Shown here: piece after piece, positions 33,785 to 41,924 of the stretch
Numbering within the stretch: position 1 is the first letter of the stretch
Layout: each line of letters begins with the position of its first letter
DNA from: Nostoc spongiaeforme FACHB-130
Lineage (GTDB): Bacteria > Cyanobacteriota > Cyanobacteriia > Cyanobacteriales > Nostocaceae
Direction of reading: 5' to 3'
DNA length: 64,000 bases
Assembly (NCBI RefSeq): GCF_014698475.1
Contig: NZ_JACJTB010000026.1
Coordinates: forward strand, 24,268 to 88,267
Made by a program: the position numbers and the translations under genes
The notes under the pieces: model-generated
Seen by the model: the letters and a program-made list of their open reading frames with translations, nothing else
Databases searched by the model: none
What the model was told of the DNA's origin: nothing

Positions 33785-36700
33785 ATGAGTCAAACCTTTG
33801 CAACCATCGACGGGAATGAAGCTGTTGCCCGTGTTGCTTACAAATTAAATGAAGTAATTGCTATTTATCCTATTACTCCCTCTTCCGCGATGGGTGAATG
33901 GGCGGATGCTTGGTCAGCAGAAGGTCGTCCCAATCTTTGGGGTACGGTTCCCAGCGTTGTGCAGATGCAAAGTGAAGGTGGTGCGGCTGGTGCAGTTCAT
34001 GGGGCATTACAAACAGGTTCTCTGAGTACCACATTTACGGCATCTCAAGGGCTATTGTTAATGATTCCTAACCTCTACAAAATTGCGGGGGAACTCACTA
34101 GCACAGTTGTTCATGTGGCTGCACGCTCATTGGCTACTCATGCTTTATCCATTTTCGGCGATCATAGTGATGTGATGGCGGCGCGGGCAACTGGCTTTGC
34201 CTTGTTGTGTTCCGCTTCAGTGCAAGAAAGTCACGACTTAGCCCTCATCGCCCATGCAGCTACTCTCAAATCAAGAGTTTCGTTTATGCACTTTTTTGAC
34301 GGGTTCCGCACCTCTCATGAAGTGCAGAAGGTGAAATTATTGGCGGATGACGATATTAAATCGCTCATTCCTGACGAGTTAATTTTAGAACACCGCGCCC
34401 GTGCTTTAACCCCAGACCGCCCTGTGTTGCGGGGTACTGCCCAAAACCCTGATGTTTACTTCCAGTCGCGGGAAGGCGCAAACCCTTACTACAACGCCTG
34501 TCCAGAAATTGTCCAAGATATCATGGATCAATTTGGCGATCGCACAGGTAGATATTACCGCATTTTTGAATATCACGGTGCTGAAGATGCGGAACGGGTA
34601 ATTGTCATCATGGGTTCTGGTTGTGAAACCGTCCATGAAACAGTTGATTATCTCAACGCCCGTGGGGAAAAAGTCGGCGTGGTGAAAGTACGCCTCTACC
34701 GTCCCTTTGATATCCAAAGGTTTGTGCAAATGTTACCAGAAACTGTACAAGCGATCGCGGTTTTAGACCGCACAAAAGAAGCAGGTAGCACCGGCGAACC
34801 ACTATATCTCGATGTGGTCGCAGCTATCCACGAAATCTATGCTGAACGCGGTAGTGGTCGAGACAAGGTTCCCTCGGAAATTGTCGCTGCCCGTGGTAGT
34901 GGCAGAGATAAAGTTCCCTCGGAAATTGTCGCTGCCCGTGGTAGTGGCAGAGATGAGGTTCCCTCAGAAATTGTCGCTGCCCGTGGTAGTGGTCGAGATC
35001 AAGTCCCACCGATGATTATCTGTGGTCGTTACGGCCTTTCCTCCAAGGAATTTACTCCTGCAATGGTGAAGGCCGTTTTCGACAACTTATCTCAACCAAA
35101 ACCAAAAAATCATTTCACTGTGGGTATTCACGATGATGTTACCCACACTTCCCTTTCCTTTGACCCCAACTTTTCCATCGAACCCGATACCGTCGTCCGG
35201 GCTATGTTCTACGGCTTGGGTTCTGATGGGACGGTAGGGGCGAATAAAAACTCCATCAAAATTATCGGTGAGGGAACCGATAACTACGCCCAAGGTTACT
35301 TTGTCTACGACTCGAAAAAATCCGGTTCTATGACCGTATCTCACCTGCGGTTCGGGCCGCAACCGATACGGTCTACCTACCTGATAGACAAAGCCAACTT
35401 TATTGGCTGTCACCACTGGGTATTTCTAGAAAAGGTCGATGTGCTGCAAGGGGCGGCAACTGGCGCGACAATTTTGTTAAACAGTCCTTTTGATAAAGAG
35501 ACAGTTTGGCAAAATCTCCCCCTGAAAGTCCGACAGCAAATTTTAGATAAGCAGCTGAAATTGTATGTCATCAATGCCAACCAAGTCGCCCGTGAAAGTG
35601 GCATGGGAGGACGCATCAATACAATTATGCAGGTATGCTTCTTTGCCTTAGCGGGGGTATTGCCACAAGCAGATGCGATCGCCAAAATTAAAAAGGTGAT
35701 CGAAAAGACTTATGGTAAAAAAGGCGCAGATATCGTCCGCATGAACTTGCAAGCGGTCGATATGACCTTAGATAATCTGCATCAAGTCAATATCCCCACC
35801 GCCGAACAAGGTAAATGGCTAGATGAAGAATTATTCTCGACCAATTCCTTACCTGTGAGTGCGCCCGAATTTATCCAAGAAGTCCTCGGTAAAATCATGA
35901 TTTGGCAAGGCGATGATTTACCTGTCAGTGCCTTACCAGCAGATGGAACCTTCCCCACAGGTACCGCCAAATGGGAAAAACGCAACGTCGCCCAAGAAAT
36001 CCCCGTTTGGGAACCGGATGTCTGCGTACAATGCAGTAAATGTGTGATGGTTTGTCCGCACAGTGCCATCCGTGGCAAAGTTTATCAAGAAAGTGAATTA
36101 GCTAACGCACCGTCCGCCTTTAAGTCGGTGAATGCCAAAGATAAAGATTTTAATCATCAAAAATTTACTATTCAAGTTGCTCCCGAAGATTGTACAGGTT
36201 GCGCTATTTGTGTCAATATTTGTCCAGCTAAAAGTAAATCTGAACCGACGAAAAAAGCCATTAATATGGCACAGCAACTACCTTTAAGAGAACAAGAAAA
36301 GCAAAACTGGGATTTCTTTTTAAACTTACCCAATCCCGACCGGAGAAATTTAAAATTAAACCAAATTCGTCAACAACAATTACAAGAACCCTTATTTGAA
36401 TTTTCTGGTGCTTGCGCTGGTTGTGGTGAGACACCTTATTTAAAATTATTAACCCAATTGTTTGGCGATCGCTCAGTTATTGCCAACGCTACCGGCTGTT
36501 CCTCCATCTACGGCGGCAACTTGCCCACCACCCCTTGGACAACCAACGCCGATGGACGCGGCCCCGCTTGGTCGAATAGTTTATTTGAAGATAACGCCGA
36601 ATTTGGTTTTGGTTATCGCTTATCCATAGATAAACAAGCTGAATTTGCCGCCGAATTATTACAACAAATCAGCAGTGAAGTAGGCGACAACCTCGTTCAT

Positions 36701-37513
36701 GCCATCCTCAGTGCCGAACAAAAAAACGAAGCCGATATTTGGGAACAACGAGAAAGAGTTGCATTATTAAAAGACAAATTAGATCACATTTTAACTTCAG
36801 AAATTGATGCTAATTTAAAATCCAAAACTTGCAATTTAAAATCTATTGCAGATTACTTAGTTAAGAAAAGCGTCTGGATTATCGGCGGTGATGGTTGGGC
36901 CTATGATATTGACTTTGGTGGTATTGACCATGTGTTATCTAGCGATCGCAACGTCAATATTTTGGTGATGGATACAGAAGTATATTCTAATACTGGCGGT
37001 CAGTCTTCCAAAGCCACCCCCAAAGCAGCCGTCGCCAAATTTGCCGCCAGTGGTAAGCCTGCACCCAAAAAAGACTTAGGCTTAATGGCCATGAACTACG
37101 GTAATGTCTACGTAGCAAGTGTAGCTTTAGGTGCAAAAGACGACCACACCCTCAAAGCCTTTTTAGAAGCCGAAGCTTACGACGGCCCATCATTAATTAT
37201 TGCCTACAGCCATTGCATCGCCCACGGCATCAACATGACCACGGGCATGAATCACCAAAAAGCTTTGATAGAATCAGGACGTTGGTTGTTGTATCGCCAC
37301 AATCCCCTATTAAAAGAACAAGGAAAGAACCCCTTACAATTAGATATGCGCCCTCCGACGCAATCTGTAGAAGCATCAATGTATCAAGAAAATCGCTTCA
37401 AAATGCTCACCAAGAGTAAACCAGAAATTGCCAAGCAGTTGTTACAACAAGCACAAGCCGAAGTTGATGCCCGTTGGCAAATGTATCAGTATTTAGCCCA
37501 ACGCAATCCCTAG
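33785..37513 (+). CDS. nifJ: Pyruvate:ferredoxin (flavodoxin) oxidoreductase NifJ
   Basis: Product of 1242 residues. PFOR converts pyruvate and CoA to acetyl-CoA and CO2 while reducing ferredoxin or flavodoxin, feeding nitrogenase or hydrogenase under low oxygen or iron limitation. Domains in order: the pyruvate-binding domain with AYKLNEVIAIYPITPSSAMG, the gamma domain, the 4Fe-4S ferredoxin domain with CVQCSKCVMVCP (near 745) and CTGCAICVNICP (near 802), and the TPP domain with GACAGCGETPYLK (near 876) and IIGGDGWAYDIDFGG. All cofactor residues are present. It exceeds the usual length of about 1200 by some 43 residues, explained by a 15-residue repeat expansion at residues 355-409. The protein otherwise looks functional. 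Confidence 0.97.
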   Translation: MSQTFATIDGNEAVARVAYKLNEVIAIYPITPSSAMGEWADAWSAEGRPNLWGTVPSVVQMQSEGGAAGAVHGALQTGSLSTTFTASQGLLLMIPNLYKIAGELTSTVVHVAARSLATHALSIFGDHSDVMAARATGFALLCSASVQESHDLALIAHAATLKSRVSFMHFFDGFRTSHEVQKVKLLADDDIKSLIPDELILEHRARALTPDRPVLRGTAQNPDVYFQSREGANPYYNACPEIVQDIMDQFGDRTGRYYRIFEYHGAEDAERVIVIMGSGCETVHETVDYLNARGEKVGVVKVRLYRPFDIQRFVQMLPETVQAIAVLDRTKEAGSTGEPLYLDVVAAIHEIYAERGSGRDKVPSEIVAARGSGRDKVPSEIVAARGSGRDEVPSEIVAARGSGRDQVPPMIICGRYGLSSKEFTPAMVKAVFDNLSQPKPKNHFTVGIHDDVTHTSLSFDPNFSIEPDTVVRAMFYGLGSDGTVGANKNSIKIIGEGTDNYAQGYFVYDSKKSGSMTVSHLRFGPQPIRSTYLIDKANFIGCHHWVFLEKVDVLQGAATGATILLNSPFDKETVWQNLPLKVRQQILDKQLKLYVINANQVARESGMGGRINTIMQVCFFALAGVLPQADAIAKIKKVIEKTYGKKGADIVRMNLQAVDMTLDNLHQVNIPTAEQGKWLDEELFSTNSLPVSAPEFIQEVLGKIMIWQGDDLPVSALPADGTFPTGTAKWEKRNVAQEIPVWEPDVCVQCSKCVMVCPHSAIRGKVYQESELANAPSAFKSVNAKDKDFNHQKFTIQVAPEDCTGCAICVNICPAKSKSEPTKKAINMAQQLPLREQEKQNWDFFLNLPNPDRRNLKLNQIRQQQLQEPLFEFSGACAGCGETPYLKLLTQLFGDRSVIANATGCSSIYGGNLPTTPWTTNADGRGPAWSNSLFEDNAEFGFGYRLSIDKQAEFAAELLQQISSEVGDNLVHAILSAEQKNEADIWEQRERVALLKDKLDHILTSEIDANLKSKTCNLKSIADYLVKKSVWIIGGDGWAYDIDFGGIDHVLSSDRNVNILVMDTEVYSNTGGQSSKATPKAAVAKFAASGKPAPKKDLGLMAMNYGNVYVASVALGAKDDHTLKAFLEAEAYDGPSLIIAYSHCIAHGINMTTGMNHQKALIESGRWLLYRHNPLLKEQGKNPLQLDMRPPTQSVEASMYQENRFKMLTKSKPEIAKQLLQQAQAEVDARWQMYQYLAQRNP
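34847..35010 (+). repeat. 45-bp tandem repeat inside nifJ
   Basis: Three complete units (34847-34891, 34892-34936, 34937-34981) and a partial fourth (34982-35010). Each encodes RGSGRDKVPSEIVAA with minor changes (Glu or Gln for Lys). Units differ at only a few positions, so the expansion is recent. The frame is kept because 45 is divisible by three. Confidence 0.95.
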
Positions 37514-37543
37514 ATCATAAGAATGTATTTAGTTTGACATAAA

Positions 37544-38038
37544 TTACTCACCTGCAATTTGCAGAATAGTTGTATACAACTGTTCGCTGACACGAAAATC
37601 CGCTTGTTCCATTAATTGGTCAATAAGCGGTTTAACAATTGGAATTAAATTATTCCGTTTAGCTTGTACAAGCACTCCCAATAATCCAGTCACTTGCAAA
37701 CCATAACTTTTTGCTACTATACGCCCTCGACGTTCATCCATTAACAGTAAATCAGCTTTAAGTTCTAAGGCTAAGGCGATCGCTTCAGCTTCACCCAAGT
37801 CAATATTTTCTTGACTTTCCTGAATTATAATTACTTGTTGTAAATCTTTAACTGTCTGAGTTTGAATCCAGGCAAAGGTTTGCACTTCCATAGCACCAGG
37901 AACAAGTTTATCAACAGATACCATTTCGTTGTAAACTGCTGCTGGAATAATAATTTGATTGTAAAGTTTTTGCAGCAAATCTAACTGCGCGATCGCTGCC
38001 AAATTTGTAATAGGTGATGTATCACTAACAATAATCAC
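37544..38038 (-). CDS. DUF3368 PIN-like protein, putative toxin
   Basis: Product of 164 residues. The start MIIVSDTSPITNLAAIAQLD has the first PIN-domain Asp; further acidic residues lie in LGEAEAIALALELKADLLLMDERRGR. This matches DUF3368, a VapC-like nuclease family that forms toxin-antitoxin pairs with UPF0175 proteins. It should cleave RNA when not bound. Its start overlaps the stop of the upstream UPF0175 gene by 4 bases, so toxin and antitoxin are co-translated, antitoxin first. Confidence 0.88.
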   Translation of the reverse strand: MIIVSDTSPITNLAAIAQLDLLQKLYNQIIIPAAVYNEMVSVDKLVPGAMEVQTFAWIQTQTVKDLQQVIIIQESQENIDLGEAEAIALALELKADLLLMDERRGRIVAKSYGLQVTGLLGVLVQAKRNNLIPIVKPLIDQLMEQADFRVSEQLYTTILQIAGE

Positions 38039-38280
38039 AATAGCTTCATCGACTGCAAAGTTTTTATATCCGCTTCAAAATCTTTTACATCATAATTAAT
38101 ACAAAGTCCACGCTTGGCAAGTTCATGTTGGAATTCAATTACTGTTAATCCCGTCCAAGTACGAGCTTTACCGCTACTAATTTTTTCTTGCTTATAAAGC
38201 ATAATAGCGATTTCTAACTTTAATTCATCCTCCGTCATTCTTGTGGCTCGGAGAATATCATCAGGGATTAAGATACTCAT
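38035..38280 (-). CDS. UPF0175 antitoxin-like protein
   Basis: Product of 81 residues. The sequence TEDELKLEIAIMLYKQEKIS, SGKARTWTGLTVIEFQHELA, KRGLCINYDVKDFEADIKTL is typical of UPF0175: helical, with a predicted helix-turn-helix at the TGLTVIEFQ segment and a C-terminal toxin-binding stretch. It is the first gene of the two-gene unit and probably also represses its own promoter, as antitoxins of this kind do. Confidence 0.87.
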   Translation of the reverse strand: MSILIPDDILRATRMTEDELKLEIAIMLYKQEKISSGKARTWTGLTVIEFQHELAKRGLCINYDVKDFEADIKTLQSMKLL

Positions 38281-38488
38281 AGGAAATGTGATTGGAGTTA
38301 TTTACTCTACAATTTTAAAATATGTAGAGCAGAAGTATGAGATAGTCCATAAGAAATTGCGCTTAAACTTTTTCAATTATGTCTAGAGTACATGAGCTTT
38401 TGAATCAAATTATTAAATGGGTGCAGCAGTCCAATTAAGAGAACAAGTTAATCACTAGAACCTTTCAAAAAACACTAAAGCCAGTGCT

Positions 38489-41332
38489 TCAATTATTTTT
38501 GTGTCTTAGGTATTGAGTCAGCAACCTAAAGCAGTGGTCATCGTTAACCCCTGGTAGCTTGTCTTGTAATGCAGCATAAGCATCTTGAGTCAAAAGTATG
38601 GGGTATCCTATCTCAAAGTCATCAGTGTTCGATGATGTGATTTCACCTAATTGATCTATAACTCTCAAGATTGTTTCGCTAACAATTGTTGTATCTAGTG
38701 AACCCACAAGTTGCTCTAATTCTCTCTTGGTTGATTCCGTTAGCCAAACTCTGATTAAGCCTGTATTCAAAACCTCTCCAATTACAGTGAAGATGTAAAG
38801 ATTTGGATCAATTGGAGATGGAATATCAAAGTATGGTTGAATTTTAGCACCTGCTGATGTTGTGACAGAGTATCTTTTCTTGCCAGTTTCTCTTTCATAA
38901 ATCCATAAATTTTGACTTTGTTTCCTGGAACCACCACCTGAAGGTCTCCATTCCGCATAGTAATCATCTGGATTAGGAATGAGCATTTCTTCTTCAAAAT
39001 ATAAAAATTGTCGTAAGCTTTCTTGCCAAAGCAACCATCCAGTTCTCATGTCAGGAATACCAGAAGATTGGGCTTGCTGACTCACTTTATTTCTCCGTTG
39101 ATTAATCAGTTCACCATATTGTGTTAGGACATTACGCATAACTTGATTTGGATCTTGATCATCAACTGGAATGCGGATTGAGCGGGTAGCTGCTGGGTGC
39201 ATTAAAGTTGTACCACAGGCATCTCTTAAATCAGGTTTTGATCGATAGCAAAGCATCTTATGCTCTACGCCTAGAAGATCATACATCACATCAATATTTA
39301 AATTAGACCACCCAGCTTTGGGGATTCCTTTTGCACGACAGTAAACATCTGCCCAATCTCCTTCCTCAAACTTTCGACCCATCATATAAGCTACTTTAAT
39401 AGCAAGATAGGTCTGAGCATCTTCATATTCTTTTTGGGTAAAGGCTGGTAGTGTTCGAGGTCTGTACATCTGTGTATTCTCTAACTTAATTTTATCGACG
39501 AGTTCTCGAAAGGATTCAAAACTAATCGAAATTAAACTGTCTTTGATAGCTGTAGATAACCACTTAGAATATAAACGTCGATAGTCAAACTCAGGTTGAC
39601 GTGAAACATGGAGAAAGCTTTTAGTAAAACTTTTTTCTTGAGCCAAATATTTTTTGATAAATTTAATTATATTTTGCTGTACTATCTGGTCATTATTTTG
39701 CTTTATCTGTATATTTTTTTGTGGATATAATTGAATATTGTCGAATTTTTGACAATGCAATATTAAATCGTAGCCAACAGCATTCTCTGACACAAACATC
39801 TTAAATGTGCCATGCTTTTTATCGAAAATTTGAGTTCCTTTAATTTCAAAACCTGCATCTGCTAAAGCTTTTTGAATTACCATCCATACTTTTTCCGATG
39901 AGTTATGAAACGCAACAGTTAACCAACTCTTATCTTTTAGGACTCGTTTAATTTCCATAAAAGCTTTAGTGAGAAGATTCTGATAATCTTCATAACTTTT
40001 ACCTTGAACAGAATTGACGATCGCTTCTTCTGTATTATCTGTCCATTGTTGCAGCCAACTTTCCCAAATAAGATTCATTTCCGAATAATTAATGTTCGAT
40101 CCAAAGGGTGGATCTGTGAACACATAATCAATGGATTTATTCGGTAATTGGCTAAGGCTACAGGCAGACTGAGTACTGACTTGAACAGTGCGGGGAATAT
40201 GAGCAGATTCTCGAAAATACCAACTAATTGTTGCAGCCTTTCTTTGAAAAGTTTGAAATACATTTTGCTCATTCATGATAGTTGGTACATTGAAATTTGC
40301 AGTATTTCCACTACCACCCCAAAATCGAAATTCACTAAAAACTGTTACACGTTGGTATAAGGATGTTAATGTAAACAAAAGCTTTTCTCGAATTTTTTTT
40401 TCTGGCCAATTAGATGCTTCGTTCCAGAGAAATGCCATTGCATATAAAGCTCTACGGGTATAACATTGGTCGATTGTATTGATACCAGCAGAGATGGGCT
40501 GACGGGTATTTACTCCGACTGGAATCTTGTTTTGTGGAAACCAAATATTTTCTGGAATTAATGAACTTTCTATTGAATCGATAAGATTGCGATCAAAAGC
40601 ATTCAAAGGAACGCAACTCTCTTTTAAGCGATGTCCACAACATTTGTACCCGATAGCTACAGGGTAACGTTGAGTTCGTTTGAGATTACGTTTTTTAAGT
40701 AAAGTATTACAGTGAGGACAGTTGAATTCTTTTTTGATTTTACTTTCTTTAACAGAAGGTTTTTCATCACGTCCAACATCCCAAAAAATAAATTCTTGCT
40801 GACAATGATTACAAATTAATCCGTAGCTCCAAACAGTATACAAAACATTTGTTTCTGAACCACATTCTCGACAGTGAGTGGTATATAATTTTTTTTGCAG
40901 TTGTGCTGCACGATTTAAAAGAGTGTTAACTGCATTGAGATAACGACCAGAATCAATAGGAGTATTAATGTTATAAGCAATAAAAGCTGCTGCTGGAGAT
41001 AAGTCAGACAATAAAACTTTGCGTCCGAGTTCTGTTGCTGCTACTCCAGTCATACCTGAACCACAAAAAGGATCTAAGACGACATCTCCAGGATTTGTAT
41101 AATGTTCAATTAAAGGTTTAATTCCTTGTGGTGGAACTTTAGTATGATATGTATGAGCGTCATAAACATAAGAATTTTTACCAGCAGTGATATCTTTTAA
41201 AAAAGGTTCATCTACTGTTTTAGGCTGTTTATTAAGATTAATTAGCTCTGAAAAATGAGGATTTAATGTGAAACTGAAATTTGCATTGTGATGATAATTA
41301 GTTAACTCTAAATTTATTTGTGAGTTTTCCAT
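38489..41332 (-). CDS. Large DNA methyltransferase with zinc ribbons (N4/N6 type)
   Basis: Product of 947 residues. A motif X-like YVYDAHTYHTKVPPQGI comes first, then SAM-binding motif I VVLDPFCGSGMTG (residues 85-97) and catalytic motif IV DPPFGSNINYSEMN (407-420). Two zinc ribbons lie between them (CRECG...CNHC at 154-177, CPHC...CCGH at 205-234). The order X-I-IV with an insert suggests an alpha- or gamma-like adenine or N4-cytosine methyltransferase of the DUF1156-like kind. The C-terminal 400 residues have no motif I know and may recognise DNA. No restriction endonuclease, helicase or other defence gene follows, only a toxin-antitoxin pair, so it seems an orphan. Its function could be epigenetic or remnant defence. 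Confidence 0.85.
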   Translation of the reverse strand: MENSQINLELTNYHHNANFSFTLNPHFSELINLNKQPKTVDEPFLKDITAGKNSYVYDAHTYHTKVPPQGIKPLIEHYTNPGDVVLDPFCGSGMTGVAATELGRKVLLSDLSPAAAFIAYNINTPIDSGRYLNAVNTLLNRAAQLQKKLYTTHCRECGSETNVLYTVWSYGLICNHCQQEFIFWDVGRDEKPSVKESKIKKEFNCPHCNTLLKKRNLKRTQRYPVAIGYKCCGHRLKESCVPLNAFDRNLIDSIESSLIPENIWFPQNKIPVGVNTRQPISAGINTIDQCYTRRALYAMAFLWNEASNWPEKKIREKLLFTLTSLYQRVTVFSEFRFWGGSGNTANFNVPTIMNEQNVFQTFQRKAATISWYFRESAHIPRTVQVSTQSACSLSQLPNKSIDYVFTDPPFGSNINYSEMNLIWESWLQQWTDNTEEAIVNSVQGKSYEDYQNLLTKAFMEIKRVLKDKSWLTVAFHNSSEKVWMVIQKALADAGFEIKGTQIFDKKHGTFKMFVSENAVGYDLILHCQKFDNIQLYPQKNIQIKQNNDQIVQQNIIKFIKKYLAQEKSFTKSFLHVSRQPEFDYRRLYSKWLSTAIKDSLISISFESFRELVDKIKLENTQMYRPRTLPAFTQKEYEDAQTYLAIKVAYMMGRKFEEGDWADVYCRAKGIPKAGWSNLNIDVMYDLLGVEHKMLCYRSKPDLRDACGTTLMHPAATRSIRIPVDDQDPNQVMRNVLTQYGELINQRRNKVSQQAQSSGIPDMRTGWLLWQESLRQFLYFEEEMLIPNPDDYYAEWRPSGGGSRKQSQNLWIYERETGKKRYSVTTSAGAKIQPYFDIPSPIDPNLYIFTVIGEVLNTGLIRVWLTESTKRELEQLVGSLDTTIVSETILRVIDQLGEITSSNTDDFEIGYPILLTQDAYAALQDKLPGVNDDHCFRLLTQYLRHKNN

Positions 41333-41649
41333 CAGTTATGGTTAGATGTATAACAGTAGCTTTAGCAAATCCATCTGCTAGTTTATCGATAAATGTAACC
41401 TTTTAACAAGGTGTTGATTTAATTTTATATGAATGATAACAGATATATCTAAAGAAGATATCATGCTTGATTCCAGTCATCTAAAAATATGACAGAATAC
41501 AGGTATGTACTATGATAATTTCTTGAATGATTGCAATTTTTCTTAACAGTTAAATTTCTTAAGTGTCTTAACTGTCCTTGCATTTCTGTTAGAAAAGTCA
41601 GAATATGGAGTCATCTGTTTTTATAAAAAAACACAAAAGGATGACACTT

Positions 41650-41874
41650 ATGGCTATAGATAGGGAGACTGAAGATACAACAATTTACAAAGTTGTAGTT
41701 AACCATGAAGAGCAATATTCCATCTGGCCAGCTGATAGAGAAAATCCTTTAGGCTGGAGGGATGCGGGTAAAGAAGGTATTAAGGCAGAGTGTTTGGAAT
41801 ACATTAAAGAGATATGGGTAGACATGAGACCTTTGAGCTTGCGTAAGAAAATGGAAGAAATGGGCTACCAGTGA
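41650..41874 (+). CDS. MbtH-like protein (orphan)
   Basis: Product of 74 residues from the ATG at 41650, chosen because AAAAGGA lies eight bases upstream; longer frames begin at 41605 and 41641. The sequence [20 protein letters not shown] and [20 protein letters not shown], ending [12 protein letters not shown], is the classic MbtH signature with the invariant tryptophans. MbtH proteins bind adenylation domains of non-ribosomal peptide synthetases and allow them to fold and work. No peptide synthetase gene is in this window, so it must serve one encoded elsewhere or be left over from a lost cluster. Confidence 0.93.
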   Translation: MAIDRETEDTTIYKVVVNHEEQYSIWPADRENPLGWRDAGKEGIKAECLEYIKEIWVDMRPLSLRKKMEEMGYQ

Positions 41875-41882
41875 GTCCAGTA

Positions 41883-41910
41883 AGGTGCGTTACATTTCAT
41901 TAACGCACCT
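41883..41910. terminator. Perfect 10-bp stem-loop between convergent genes
   Basis: AGGTGCGTTA (41883-41892) pairs exactly with TAACGCACCT (41901-41910) over an 8-base loop. It sits between the ends of the MbtH-like gene and the convergent giant kinase gene, so it could end both transcripts, although a T-run is weak. The same hairpin type is also a common Nostoc dispersed repeat. Confidence 0.6.
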
Positions 41911-41924
41911 GATTTGATGATTTC

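Noticed and set aside
34812..35015. Alternative-frame ORFs on both strands over the nifJ repeat
   Set aside because: Any tandem repeat of length divisible by three gives open frames in several phases. The nifJ frame is the conserved one.
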